Shown one piece after another: positions 54,493 to 62,851 of a DNA stretch of 64,000 bases. How positions within the stretch are numbered: the stretch's first letter is position 1; every line of letters begins with the position of its first letter. Below the pieces are notes generated by a model, which saw nothing but the letters and a program-made list of their open reading frames with translations, ran no database searches and had not been told where the DNA came from. The translations under genes and the position numbers were made by a program. This DNA is from Microbacterium salitolerans (lineage in GTDB: Bacteria > Actinomycetota > Actinomycetes > Actinomycetales > Microbacteriaceae): NCBI RefSeq assembly GCF_019720895.1, contig NZ_JAHKSH010000005.1, positions 335,711-399,710 on the forward strand, given 5' to 3'.

Positions 54493-55020
54493 ATGACCGA
54501 GTCCGCATCCAGCGCGCTGCCCGCCGGCCCGCTCCCCTACCTGCTCGACGAGGCCGAGGGCGACAAGCTCGTCCTGTTCGATCAGCTGTTCACGCTGCTC
54601 ACGACGTCGCCGCAGACCGAGGGCCAGTTCGACGCCTTCGTCACGGAGGGGCGTCCGGGCCAGGCCGTCCCCGCGCACTTCCACGCGCTCACGCACGAGA
54701 CGTTCTTCGTGATGGAGGGGGCGCTGCGCCTCTGGATCGACGACCAGAACGGCCACCGTGAGACGCGGATCCTCGAGGCCGGCGGATTCGGCTACGTGCC
54801 GAAGAACACGATCCACTCGTACCGCATCGAGAAGACGGGCAAGGTCTTCGGTGTGACGAGCGGCGGCTTCAGCGACTTCTTCCGCGCGATCGCGAAGCCG
54901 ACCGATGTCGCCGGCATCCCGGAGCCCGACCAGATCCACATCCCCGACTTCGCGCTCATGGCCGCGGAGGGCGCGAAGCACGACGTGAACTTCGTCGAGG
55001 GCTACGAGCTGTTCGACTGA
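54493..55020 (+). CDS. Quercetin 2,3-dioxygenase-like cupin protein
   Basis: A 175-residue cupin-fold protein with the metal-ligand cluster HFHALTHETFFVMEGALRLWIDD and the second motif GYVPKNTIHSYRI. It resembles quercetin dioxygenase-type cupins, although many members have other or unknown substrates. The ATG has AGGAGGAA upstream. Its stop shares one base with the start of the esterase gene (TGATG), so both act together, probably on an aromatic or phenolic ester substrate induced through LysR. Confidence 0.83.
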   Translation: MTESASSALPAGPLPYLLDEAEGDKLVLFDQLFTLLTTSPQTEGQFDAFVTEGRPGQAVPAHFHALTHETFFVMEGALRLWIDDQNGHRETRILEAGGFGYVPKNTIHSYRIEKTGKVFGVTSGGFSDFFRAIAKPTDVAGIPEPDQIHIPDFALMAAEGAKHDVNFVEGYELFD

Positions 55021-55808
55021 TGTCGACGCTGATCCACCGCGACGTCCCGTACCGCGCCGTCGAGGGATACCGCCCGCTGTCGCTCGACCTGCACCTGCCG
55101 GCATCCGAGCGTCCGCCCGTCATCGTGTTCCTGCACGGCGGCGGGTGGCGGCGCGGCAGCCGGGCGATGTTCTACCCGGGCGTCTCGGAGCGCGAGAGCT
55201 TCGGCCGTCTGACCGACGCCGGATTCGCGGTCGCGAGCGTCGACTACCGCCTGAGCGGCGAGGCGACCTTCCCGGCGCAGTCCGACGACGTCTCCGCGGC
55301 ACTCGCATGGATCCGCACCGCCGGCGCCGAGGAGCACGGGCTCGACGCCTCGCGCATCGTCATGTGGGGCGAATCGGCGGGCGGCCACCTCGCGGCACTC
55401 GCGGCCCTGACGGATCCGCCCCTCGCGGGCGCCGTGTGCTGGTACGCCCCGTCGGATCTCACGACGTTCCCGCGGGATCCGTCCGATCCCGAGCCGACGC
55501 GGGAGGAGCAGCTGCTCGGCGGGACCGCGCGCGACCTGCCCGAGCTCGCCCGCGCCGCGAGCCCCGCCCTGCGGGTCGACCCCGGATGCCCGCCGTTCCA
55601 CATCGCGCACGGCGACGCCGACGACCTCGTGCCGCCCGCGCAGAGCGAAGCCCTCGCGGCAGCCGTGTGTGCGGCCGGCGGCGACGCGGAGCTCATCCTC
55701 GTGCCCGGCGCGAGCCATATGTGGCGCGGCGTCGCAGACTCGGCGACGGTGTTCGACCCCGCGATCGCATTCGCGCGGCGGGTGACGAGGGTGTCACCGT
55801 CGACGTAG
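55020..55808 (+). CDS. Alpha/beta hydrolase, HSL/esterase family
   Basis: A 262-residue hydrolase of the hormone-sensitive-lipase branch. The oxyanion motif HGGGW is followed by the nucleophile serine in GESAGG, and the acid and base are in GDADDLVPP and GASHMW. It probably hydrolyses short-chain or aryl esters. It is coupled to the cupin gene and ends close to the convergent GyrI-like gene at 55858. The substrate is unknown. Confidence 0.88.
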   Translation: MSTLIHRDVPYRAVEGYRPLSLDLHLPASERPPVIVFLHGGGWRRGSRAMFYPGVSERESFGRLTDAGFAVASVDYRLSGEATFPAQSDDVSAALAWIRTAGAEEHGLDASRIVMWGESAGGHLAALAALTDPPLAGAVCWYAPSDLTTFPRDPSDPEPTREEQLLGGTARDLPELARAASPALRVDPGCPPFHIAHGDADDLVPPAQSEALAAAVCAAGGDAELILVPGASHMWRGVADSATVFDPAIAFARRVTRVSPST

Positions 55809-55857
55809 CGTGTGCTTCACAGTTGCTCGCCAGCTGCGCAGGTCGTGAGCGAAGAGC

Positions 55858-56436
55858 TCAGTGCACGGGGTCGCGCAGAATGGTGCGCAACGCGCCCTGG
55901 GGAGTCTCGCGCGTAAAGCCGTCGAGGTGGATCTCGTGATGCGGACCACTTCGACCGACCCCCTGCTCGTCGGCGAACGCGCCGAGACGCTCGAGCGTGG
56001 CGAACTCCTCGGAGAACGGCCCATGGTGCATGACCTGCACGACAACCTGCTCGGGGACGTCGCAGAGGTCGATGACGTCCTCGATCCGGTCCGCTCTGCT
56101 CGCCGCGCGCGCCCGCGCTGCTGCCAGTTCCATGGTCGTGGTGCTGCCCGGCACAGCGGCGAGGACTCGATACCGCAACGTCGGCACCGGACGGGACGTG
56201 TAGAAGTCGGCGATCCCGACCGGCGCAGATCCCTCCTCCGGGTACCAGTACTGAAGCTCGATGACGGGGGACGCTTCTCCTGTGACCTGCCCCGCGATGG
56301 CCCCGATCAGCGCCATCTTGCGATAGAACTCATCGGTGCCGGGAGACCCTGAGCCAGAGATCGATGCGTACGTGACCGCCGGGACGCGAACCAGCTCGGG
56401 TTCGTCTGGCGCATCAAGATGCCGAGCGACAGCCAT
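55858..56436 (-). CDS. GyrI-like (SbmC) small-molecule binding protein
   Basis: A 192-residue cytoplasmic protein resembling GyrI/Rob-type ligand-binding domains, with VPAVTYASISGSGSPGT near the start and QVMHHGPFSEEFATLERLGAFADEQG. It has no DNA-binding domain, so it may sequester a toxin or drug. Its start lies 61 bases downstream of the MazG-like gene. The function is inferred from fold family only. Confidence 0.75.
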   Translation of the reverse strand: MAVARHLDAPDEPELVRVPAVTYASISGSGSPGTDEFYRKMALIGAIAGQVTGEASPVIELQYWYPEEGSAPVGIADFYTSRPVPTLRYRVLAAVPGSTTTMELAAARARAASRADRIEDVIDLCDVPEQVVVQVMHHGPFSEEFATLERLGAFADEQGVGRSGPHHEIHLDGFTRETPQGALRTILRDPVH

Positions 56437-56496
56437 TGCAACCTTCCTTCGTTCCGTCCGGGTCGCATCACCGTGCCTCCCGGCGCCCTTCGCTTC

Positions 56497-56862
56497 TCAG
56501 CGCGATGTGTCGGCGGGGTCGGTACGGGCGATCGTATCGTTCAGCCCGGAACGGATCGTCGACATCGTGCGGGCGAACGCCTGATCGATGTCGATGTCGA
56601 GCCTCTCGGCGAGAACGAAGACCCACCAGAGGCTCTCTGAGAGCTTGTGCCTCAGCTCTGCCTCGCTGTCGCCCTCGATCTTCCACGTTCCCTCCTGGGC
56701 GAGAAGAAGGCGACCGATGTGGCCGACGTCGTTGGAGAACCCGAGCATGAGCTCATGCAGAGTCCAGGTCCTGCCGTTGAAGCGCTGCTCGAGGATCTCG
56801 TAGAGGCGGCGGACCGCCAGAGCTTCGTCACGTGCCGCATCGAGGCCGGTCGTCTCATTCAT
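56497..56862 (-). CDS. MazG-like nucleotide pyrophosphohydrolase domain protein
   Basis: A 121-residue all-helical protein resembling MazG-like NTP pyrophosphohydrolases, with ELMLGFSNDVGHIGRLLLA and HKLSESLWWVFVLAERLDIDIDQAF, where E..D residues bind Mg2+. Such enzymes clear non-canonical or excess nucleotides. The start lies four bases after the TetR stop, so the pair and probably the GyrI-like gene are cotranscribed. The family match is moderate. Confidence 0.72.
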   Translation of the reverse strand: MNETTGLDAARDEALAVRRLYEILEQRFNGRTWTLHELMLGFSNDVGHIGRLLLAQEGTWKIEGDSEAELRHKLSESLWWVFVLAERLDIDIDQAFARTMSTIRSGLNDTIARTDPADTSR

Positions 56863-56865
56863 CAG

Positions 56866-57498
56866 TCATGCCTTTCGCGAGAGCTGCAATCCATCGTCCG
56901 CGCCTGTCGCGCGTTCTGAGCGGGGAACGGCGCCAGTGCCGCGCCGTGCAAGAGCGACGAGCGCGTGCCGGGACTCGCCATCGGCGGCCCGAATAGCGAA
57001 CCCCGTGGCGAGCGTGATCAGGAATCGGGCGAGTTCGTCTGCATCCTCGTCCGGACGGAGGTCGCCCTCCTGGATGGCGCGGCGGAACCTGTCGGCAAGG
57101 CGCGCCTGAATCGCTCGACGATTCTCGGCGAGGAGAGAGAAGGCATCCGCTTCAGGAGTGACCATCGCCTGAACGGACAGACAGCCGGCCGGTTGTCCCG
57201 GCGTCGTCACCGCCTCGGCGTTCCCCGTGAGAAACGCCTCCGCGACCTGGTGCGCGGTCGGCAATCTCAAGGCTGCTTCGACATACTCCAGATTGCGAGC
57301 AACATAGCGCTCAAGCGCGGCGTCGAAGAGCTGCGCCTTGTCCCCGAAAGCACGGTAGAGGGCAGGCCTGCTGATCCCCATCGCCTCTGTGAGCTCGGCG
57401 ATTCCCGCGGCCTCGTACCCGTGTCGCCAGAATGTCTCGATGGCCGCGTCCAGCGCAGCGCTCGGCTCGAACGCGCGCGGTCGTCCTCCTGGTGCCAT
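56866..57498 (-). CDS. TetR family regulator
   Basis: A 210-residue repressor with N-terminal DNA-binding domain (ALDAAIETFWRHGYEAAGIAELTEAMGISRPALYRAFGDKAQLFDAALERY) and a ligand domain containing PAGCLSVQAMVTPEADAF, a TetR C-terminal type common in short-chain-dehydrogenase neighbourhoods. The ATG has GAGGAGG. It is divergent from the SDR gene, with a near-perfect palindrome in the shared gap. Confidence 0.9.
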   Translation of the reverse strand: MAPGGRPRAFEPSAALDAAIETFWRHGYEAAGIAELTEAMGISRPALYRAFGDKAQLFDAALERYVARNLEYVEAALRLPTAHQVAEAFLTGNAEAVTTPGQPAGCLSVQAMVTPEADAFSLLAENRRAIQARLADRFRRAIQEGDLRPDEDADELARFLITLATGFAIRAADGESRHALVALARRGTGAVPRSERATGADDGLQLSRKA

Positions 57499-57515
57499 CG
57501 GTGCCTCCTCTGCGG

Positions 57516-57544
57516 TTGCGTAACGATCGGTACGAAACTAGCAT
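57516..57544 (+). promoter_or_regulatory. Promoter of the SDR gene with TetR operator
   Basis: TTGCGT (57516-57521), 17-base spacer and TAGCAT (57539-57544) form a promoter. Its spacer carries CGTAACGATCGGTACG (57519-57534), a palindrome matching its complement at 14 of 16 positions, so TetR binding would block the promoter. Confidence 0.65.
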
Positions 57545-57664
57545 CTCATATGCGACGGCCATGACAACCTCCCGCTCCACGAACACGGCATGAGTACGCT
57601 CAGGCACTGGCGAGGAGGCCGGACACTCACCGACGAATCTGCCCCACATCCGAAGGGAGCTCTC

Positions 57665-58459
57665 ATGCTCATCGATCTTCACGGGCGCACAGCCCTGGTC
57701 ACGGGTTCGACACAGGGCATCGGGCGGGCGATCGCCGCTGCACTCGCCGATTCCGGCGCCCGCGTTGCCATCAACGGGCGCCGCTCCCACAGTGTGGACT
57801 CTGCCATCGACGAGCTGCACAACGAGAGCGCTGAGCGCGATCTCGTCGCGGCGCCCGGCGATATCACCGACAAGGCGGGGGGCCACGCAGTGCACGCGGC
57901 CATGCCCGACGTCGATATCCTCGTGAACAACCTCGGGATCTTCGGAACCACGCCGGCTCTCGACATCACGGACGAAGAATGGCGGCGCTACTTCGACGTG
58001 AATGTCCTCGCCGCTGTCCAGCAGATCCGCGCCACGCTTCCCGGCATGAAGGAGCGTGGGTGGGGTCGCATCCTGAACATCGCCAGCGACTCCGCCGTCG
58101 TCATTCCCGAGGAGATGATCCACTACGGAATGTCGAAGACCGCTCTGCTGGCCGTGTCCCGCGGCTTCGCGAAGGAGGCCGCCGGCACCGGCGTCACCGT
58201 GAACTCCGTGATCGCCGGCCCCACACACACCGGGGGCGTGGAGAACTTCGTGTACGAGCTGGTGGATTCCGACACGCCATGGGAGGAGGCCCAGCGCGAG
58301 TTCATGCGCACGCACCGGCCCCAGTCGCTTCTGCAGCGACTCATCGAGCCTCAGGAAATCGCCAACATGGTGACCTACCTCGCCTCCCCTCTCGCATCTG
58401 CCACGACCGGTGCGGCCGTGCGCGTCGACGGGGGCTACATCGACTCGATCGTCCCGTAG
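57665..58459 (+). CDS. Short-chain dehydrogenase/reductase
   Basis: A 264-residue NAD(P)-dependent oxidoreductase with the cofactor motif TGSTQGIG, the structural NNLG motif, the active-site Y and K in IHYGMSKTA, and a serine in NIASDS. It probably interconverts an alcohol and a carbonyl; the substrate is unknown. ATG 57665 was chosen because AAGGGAG lies seven bases upstream and the Rossmann fold starts here. It is controlled by the divergent TetR. Confidence 0.9.
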   Translation: MLIDLHGRTALVTGSTQGIGRAIAAALADSGARVAINGRRSHSVDSAIDELHNESAERDLVAAPGDITDKAGGHAVHAAMPDVDILVNNLGIFGTTPALDITDEEWRRYFDVNVLAAVQQIRATLPGMKERGWGRILNIASDSAVVIPEEMIHYGMSKTALLAVSRGFAKEAAGTGVTVNSVIAGPTHTGGVENFVYELVDSDTPWEEAQREFMRTHRPQSLLQRLIEPQEIANMVTYLASPLASATTGAAVRVDGGYIDSIVP

Positions 58460-58550
58460 ACGCAGGCAGCGGGTCGCGAGGAGAGACCCGAGTCGCGCGC
58501 AACTCGACCCCCGGGGGCACTTCGACGCCCCGAAAGGCCCGAGCGAGCCG

Positions 58551-59192
58551 TCAGAGTTCTCGAACGCGATAGAGCCGTGCCGCGGCGATGAGCCCGCACG
58601 TCACTCCGATGACGCCGATCAGCGCACCGATACTGGCGACGCCGACGATCGAGAGCCCGGCGAAGGCCCCCAGAACGTTCACATGCGATCCGGTCGCCTG
58701 AAGAAGCCAGGCGCTTCCCGCGACGACGAACACCGGCGCATAGGCCATCAGGCGGCCTCGCGAGTATCCGACTCGGAAGAAGACGGGGAGCTGAAGCGCC
58801 ATCGACAGCCCGACGAAGGCGAGGGAGGCGGCACCGGCGATCAGCAGGATCTCGGAATCGAACGGGGCGCCGCGCACTCTCGCACTGGCGAACGTGACGA
58901 TGATCGCCAGCGCCACCGACACGAGATAGTAGACGAGGATCGACAGGGTGCGCCCGACCACGACATTGTTCCGAGAGAGCGGGAGCACGCCGTAGAGGGC
59001 ATCCAGGCGCCCCCGCTCGTCACCGAGGAACGGCGCGGACACCATCAACGACGTCACGGCGGCAGAGGCCATGATGGCCATGCCCGGCACCGGAAGGAGC
59101 ACACCGACGGCCGCGACCAGCGCCAGAGTGAGAATCGTCTGAGCGCGGAGGAACCAGGAGGACAGGTCCAGGCGAGTGAAGGTCGAGATCAC
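58551..59192 (-). CDS. ABC-2 type permease of an ABC exporter
   Basis: A 213-residue membrane protein with about six predicted segments and the ABC2-type start TRLDLSSWFLRAQTILTLALVA. GTG 59192 overlaps the ATPase stop by four bases. With the ATPase and the GntR protein it forms a YtrA-YtrB-like exporter unit. Its cargo is unknown; homologous units in Firmicutes respond to cell-wall antibiotics. Confidence 0.85.
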   Translation of the reverse strand: MISTFTRLDLSSWFLRAQTILTLALVAAVGVLLPVPGMAIMASAAVTSLMVSAPFLGDERGRLDALYGVLPLSRNNVVVGRTLSILVYYLVSVALAIIVTFASARVRGAPFDSEILLIAGAASLAFVGLSMALQLPVFFRVGYSRGRLMAYAPVFVVAGSAWLLQATGSHVNVLGAFAGLSIVGVASIGALIGVIGVTCGLIAAARLYRVREL

Positions 59193-60040
59193 GCGGCGAC
59201 CGCCCGTCGTTCCGCCGAGAGGTGGATGACGATGTCGTCGACGCTCGCTGCATCGATCACCACCTCCGGACCGAAAGCTGCAGAGTCGGACAGCCGGATG
59301 AGTGCGGACCACTGCTGCCCCGACCGCTCCAGCCCCATCAGCGGAGCCACGGGCGGCAGGCCTGCACCTCGGGCCATGGCGAAGACCTCAGCAACGTCGG
59401 GGAATCCGCCGTGGTACTCGATCCGACCATCGACGAGCACCACGAGTTCATCGGCAAGGGTCTCGAGATCTGTCGTGATGTGGGTCGAGAACAGCACCGT
59501 GTGGCTGGGGTCAAGCATGAATTCGCGGATGAGATCGCCGACGTCACGACGGCTCGCCGGATCCAGCCCGCTGGACGGTTCGTCGAGGATCAGGAGCTCG
59601 GGAGCGTGGGCGAGCGCCACCGCGAGGGAGAGCTTCACGCCCTGCCCACGTGACAGCTCGCCCACGCGCTGACTCCGTGGCACCGCGAGCCGAGCGAGCA
59701 GCTCACCGAATCGGACGCCGTCCCACCCTGGGTAGAACGGCGCGAATCGGCGATCGAGCGAGCTCACTGTCCACTCCGGGGCCGCGAGGGGCTGATCCAG
59801 CACGACGCCGATCCGCGCCAGCGCCGGAGGTGCACCCGCAGGATGCCCAAGAACCTCGACCTCGCCGGATTCGGGTACCAACAGGCCGAGCAGGGCGCGG
59901 ATGACCGTGGTCTTCCCTGCGCCGTTGGGTCCGACGAGACCGATGACGGCGCCGCGCGGAAGGGCAAGAGAGACCCCTTCGACGGCGAAGGCCGGTCGTC
60001 GTACCTGCAGGTCGGTGATGTCCACGACACGGTCAGTCAT
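59189..60040 (-). CDS. ABC exporter ATPase (YtrB type)
   Basis: A 283-residue ATPase with Walker A GPNGAGKTT, signature LSRGQGVKLSLAVALA and Walker B LLILDEPSSGLD. ATG 60040 overlaps the GntR stop by eight bases; a longer in-frame start (MRSGVK) is less likely. It is the middle gene of the GntR-ATPase-permease operon. Confidence 0.92.
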   Translation of the reverse strand: MTDRVVDITDLQVRRPAFAVEGVSLALPRGAVIGLVGPNGAGKTTVIRALLGLLVPESGEVEVLGHPAGAPPALARIGVVLDQPLAAPEWTVSSLDRRFAPFYPGWDGVRFGELLARLAVPRSQRVGELSRGQGVKLSLAVALAHAPELLILDEPSSGLDPASRRDVGDLIREFMLDPSHTVLFSTHITTDLETLADELVVLVDGRIEYHGGFPDVAEVFAMARGAGLPPVAPLMGLERSGQQWSALIRLSDSAAFGPEVVIDAASVDDIVIHLSAERRAVAA

Positions 60041-60410
60041 CTTCACTCCAGATCTCATCGAGGCGGTGATGGGTGTCCGTCAGACTCAGCTGTGCGTGGC
60101 GCGCGGCACGACGAAGATCCCGGAGCGCGTCATCGACGCGCTCCCTCAGGGCCGCGGATGCGACGCCCGGTTCGACCGCCAGGACCACGAAGCCATGTCC
60201 GTGCCTGCGCTCCACGAGGCATTCCGCGACGAGATCGTTGTACGCGCGTGTGACAGTGATCACACTGACACGGAGATCCGCAGCGAGCTGCCGCAACGAC
60301 GGCAGCGTCTGCCCCGGCAGCACCTCCCCGGAGAGGATCGCTGAACGGGCCTGCCTCTTGATCTGCTCGTAGATCGGTGTGGCCGAGCCCGTCGACACCA
60401 CGACGCGCAT
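60033..60410 (-). CDS. GntR regulator of YtrA subfamily
   Basis: A 125-residue regulator with the N-terminal GntR winged helix (PIYEQIKRQARSAILSGEVLPGQTLPSLRQLAADLRVSVITVTRAYNDLVAECLVERRHGHGFVV) and only a short C-terminal helix pair, as in YtrA-type proteins. It heads the operon and probably represses it by binding the ACTGTT-N12-AACAGT repeat just upstream. ATG 60410 was chosen over a more upstream start because the family N-terminus fits. Confidence 0.9.
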   Translation of the reverse strand: MRVVVSTGSATPIYEQIKRQARSAILSGEVLPGQTLPSLRQLAADLRVSVITVTRAYNDLVAECLVERRHGHGFVVLAVEPGVASAALRERVDDALRDLRRAARHAQLSLTDTHHRLDEIWSEDD

Positions 60411-60420
60411 CACGCTCCCA

Positions 60421-60444
60421 ACTGTTCTTGTGATTAGCAACAGT
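60421..60444 (-). promoter_or_regulatory. GntR operator candidate
   Basis: ACTGTT (60421-60426) and AACAGT (60439-60444) form an inverted repeat with a 12-base spacer, ten bases before the gntR ATG. Confidence 0.6.
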
Positions 60445-60529
60445 AGATCATTTGAGCGAAGATCGCGACCCCCACGAAGGCCACTCCTCCGGCCACCCGA
60501 ACCGCCGCCGAGTGCGGAGACTGTGAGCG

Positions 60530-61114
60530 CTATCCGGCGCGACCCCCACCGTGCACGCCGACGTGCTGCTCGGCGCGCGCGTGGGCAATGCGTCGGGCCA
60601 CCTCAGGCGGCATCGCGCCGCGCTCGGCGACGACCTGCAGGGCGAGGCCGTCGCAGAGCGCGAGCAGCTCGGTCGCGGACTCCCGCGCGGATCCCTCGGG
60701 CGCTCCCGCGGCGACGAGCAGCTCCGCGAGGACGGTGCGCTGGCGCGACGTGAATGAGACGAAGGCGTCGTTCGTCGCATCGTCGACAGCCGCGTGCGCG
60801 GCGAAGGCCATCCAGACGCGGGTGAGCACGTCGACGCTGCTGGCCGGCACGCGGGCATCGATCGCGATGCCCAGTCCGTCCCGCGGCGACGCCTCCTCGC
60901 GTGCGGCGTCGAGCTGCTCCTCCGCCGCGGCAACGACGATGTCCATGACGGCCGCGACCATGGCGGCTTTCGTCGGGAAGTGGTGCTGCACGGCGCCGAT
61001 CGACAGACCGGCCCTGGCGCCCACGCGCCGGACGCTGAGCCCCTCCATGCCCTCGTCGGCGACGACGGCCAGCACGGCGCGCATCGCGTGGTCACGGGGA
61101 GCGAGATCGGCCAT
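60530..61114 (-). CDS. TetR family regulator
   Basis: A 194-residue TetR protein with a compact N-terminal helix-turn-helix (AMRAVLAVVADEGMEGLSVRRVGARAGLSIGAVQHHFPTKAAMVAAV). ATG 61114 lies seven bases after TATGGT (61122-61127), a leaderless arrangement; ATG 61126 is an alternative. The palindrome CATAC-AGAC-GTATG overlaps that box. Its target may be itself or an unlinked efflux gene; it is not clearly linked to a neighbour. Confidence 0.87.
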   Translation of the reverse strand: MADLAPRDHAMRAVLAVVADEGMEGLSVRRVGARAGLSIGAVQHHFPTKAAMVAAVMDIVVAAAEEQLDAAREEASPRDGLGIAIDARVPASSVDVLTRVWMAFAAHAAVDDATNDAFVSFTSRQRTVLAELLVAAGAPEGSARESATELLALCDGLALQVVAERGAMPPEVARRIAHARAEQHVGVHGGGRAG

Positions 61115-61123
61115 AGGGACCAC

Positions 61124-61137
61124 CATACAGACGTATG
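61124..61137 (-). promoter_or_regulatory. Autoregulatory operator candidate of the TetR gene
   Basis: CATAC-AGAC-GTATG is a perfect 5-base inverted repeat overlapping the TATGGT -10 of the tetR gene. Confidence 0.5.
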
Positions 61138-61173
61138 CCGTACCGGACGTGCGCTCCGGCCGCGGACACAAAA

Positions 61174-61200
61174 GAAGCGCCTCCACAATGGAGGCGCTTC
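61174..61200 (-). terminator. Intrinsic terminator after the tRNA genes
   Basis: GAAGCGCCTCC and its complement form an 11 bp stem with a 5-base loop, followed on the minus strand by TTTTGTG. It lies six bases past the tRNA-Met 3' end. Confidence 0.9.
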
Positions 61201-61205
61201 GTCTG

Positions 61206-61279
61206 TAGCAGGAGCGGGGCTTGAACCCGCGACCTCACGATTATGAGTCGTGCGCTCTCACCAACTGAGCTACCCTGCC
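61206..61279 (-). tRNA. tRNA-Met (CAT)
   Basis: A 74-nt cloverleaf with acceptor GGCAGGG/TCCTGCT (two G-U pairs), D-arm AGCTCAGTTGG, anticodon loop CTCATAA (CAT) and a T-arm with GGTTCAAGCC. CAT may read Met as elongator, initiator or a lysidine-modified Ile; the D-arm and first pair favour elongator Met. CCA is not encoded. Confidence 0.88.
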
Positions 61280-61302
61280 GCAGCACATCTTTCGATGATG
61301 CG

Positions 61303-61374
<72 letters not shown>

Positions 61375-61465
61375 GCGTTGCCGTAAGTGGGCAACCAGAA
61401 GATCATAGCAAAACCAGTTCGGATCCTCGAATCACGATCCGCCGGGCGTTGCGCCGATCTGAGAC

Positions 61466-62656
61466 CTAACCGCCGAGCTGATCATCGACCGCCGACTGGA
61501 CGGCCGCGGCCTGCTCATCGGAGTAGTGCGTGTTCGCGTGCTCCTCGAGCCACGGCAGCGGATCGATCGCCGTGTCGCCGATGAGCACCTCGAAGTGCAG
61601 GTGCGCGCCGTACGAGCGACCGGTGTTACCCGTGAGCCCGACGACATCGCCGACCTCCACGCGCTGCCCCGTCGTGACGCGCAGCGAGCCGTACTGCATG
61701 TGCGCGTAGTGCGTCGTGACGAGCTCGCCGTCGATGACGTGATCGATGTAGACGTTGACGCCGTAGGCGCCACCCGCCTCGGTCGCCACGCGCACGACGC
61801 CGTCCGCCACCGCCTGGATCGGAGCGCCGTCACCGGGCGTGAAGTCGACGCCCTCGTGCATGCGACCCCAGCGCCAGCCGAACGGCGAGCTCATGCTCGT
61901 GCCGACCGCGAAGGGCCACTGGATGTCGGCTGTGGGGTCGTTGTCGAAGAACGCGCCCGCGGTGCTGATGCCGTCGGCCTCGGCCATGGCCGAGAACGTG
62001 GAGGCCTCGTATCCCTCGACGTGTTCGAGCGGCGCGGACTCGACATCCTCGCCGGCCACATACGCCTGCAGCTGCTCCTCCGGCTCCTCGGCGCTGGCCT
62101 CGGGAGCGCCGTTCGCGAGCGTGCGAGCCTGCGCTTCGGCTGCCACATCGCTCTCGAGCGCGGTCGTCGCGTAGGGCATCGTCGTGCCGACTGCCATCAG
62201 CACCACGGCGCCGACGGCCGCGACCGACGCCGTCGCCGCGGCGAAGCGACGGAAGGGCGTCGTGAGCACGCGGTGCGAGGCCGAGTCACGCCGAGTCTTC
62301 GGGCGGTCGGCAGCGGGCTCATCGACGCGTACGCGCTCCTGCTCGCCGGTGAAGTTGAGCGCCTCGGCGGCGACCGCGAACTCGTCGCGCGCCGCACGAA
62401 CGTCGGCGCCGGCCACGGGGACCTCGGGCGCCACCGTCTGCGCGAGCGGCTCGGCGAACTCTTCGGCAGCACCCTCCGGCGCCTGCACCATGGTCGCGGC
62501 CTTCGCCAGGTCGCGGCGCTCGCGCCGCGTCAGAGGGCGCGGAGCCTCTTCCGCCTGCTGCGACTGCACCTCGTCGATCGAGACCTCTGCCGTTCGGGCG
62601 GCTCGGCGGGTGCGGCGCGTCGGCGCGGCATCGGCCGGGAGGTGTCGAGACGTCAA
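61466..62656 (-). CDS. M23 family metallopeptidase (peptidoglycan endopeptidase)
   Basis: A 396-residue protein with a long charged cytoplasmic N-terminus (about 135 residues), one membrane segment (about 140-160), a linker and a C-terminal LytM/M23 domain. The zinc ligands are in MHEGVDFTPG (H, D) and HLHFEV (H), with THYAHM between. It probably cleaves peptidoglycan crosslinks during growth. The start is weak (TTG 62656, no clear ribosome site). A direct repeat GTAAC-N6-ATAAC in its upstream region recalls MtrA-type sites. Confidence 0.87.
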   Translation of the reverse strand: MTSRHLPADAAPTRRTRRAARTAEVSIDEVQSQQAEEAPRPLTRRERRDLAKAATMVQAPEGAAEEFAEPLAQTVAPEVPVAGADVRAARDEFAVAAEALNFTGEQERVRVDEPAADRPKTRRDSASHRVLTTPFRRFAAATASVAAVGAVVLMAVGTTMPYATTALESDVAAEAQARTLANGAPEASAEEPEEQLQAYVAGEDVESAPLEHVEGYEASTFSAMAEADGISTAGAFFDNDPTADIQWPFAVGTSMSSPFGWRWGRMHEGVDFTPGDGAPIQAVADGVVRVATEAGGAYGVNVYIDHVIDGELVTTHYAHMQYGSLRVTTGQRVEVGDVVGLTGNTGRSYGAHLHFEVLIGDTAIDPLPWLEEHANTHYSDEQAAAVQSAVDDQLGG

Positions 62657-62735
62657 GCGGGCGCACTTTCTTCAGCGCTCCCTGCGGGAGCGAAGGGGGG
62701 ATCGGGGGCGTTCGTGAGGGCTCGAGAACCGCTGG

Positions 62736-62751
62736 GTAACGAACAGATAAC
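62736..62751. promoter_or_regulatory. Direct repeat upstream of the M23 peptidase gene
   Basis: GTAAC (62736-62740) and ATAAC (62747-62751) are spaced six bases apart, about 80 bases before the peptidase start. They resemble the GTAAC-type direct repeats described for MtrA-family regulators, which control cell-wall peptidases in actinobacteria. Confidence 0.35.
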
Positions 62752-62851
62752 TACGGTAGCCCATTTGGGGGACAGACGCCATTCGCGGGATCCGCTCTCA
62801 GAGCCATGCCACTGTGCTCCCAGAGAACACACTGATGGCGCAGGGAATCCC

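Noticed and set aside
58460-58550. A regulatory element between the SDR and ABC permease genes
   Set aside because: I see no clear hairpin or promoter there; the two genes are convergent and the gap is short.
62657-62850. ydaO-type c-di-AMP riboswitch in the leader of the M23 peptidase
   Set aside because: Cell-wall peptidases of actinobacteria often have one, but I could not find the conserved aptamer blocks in this leader.
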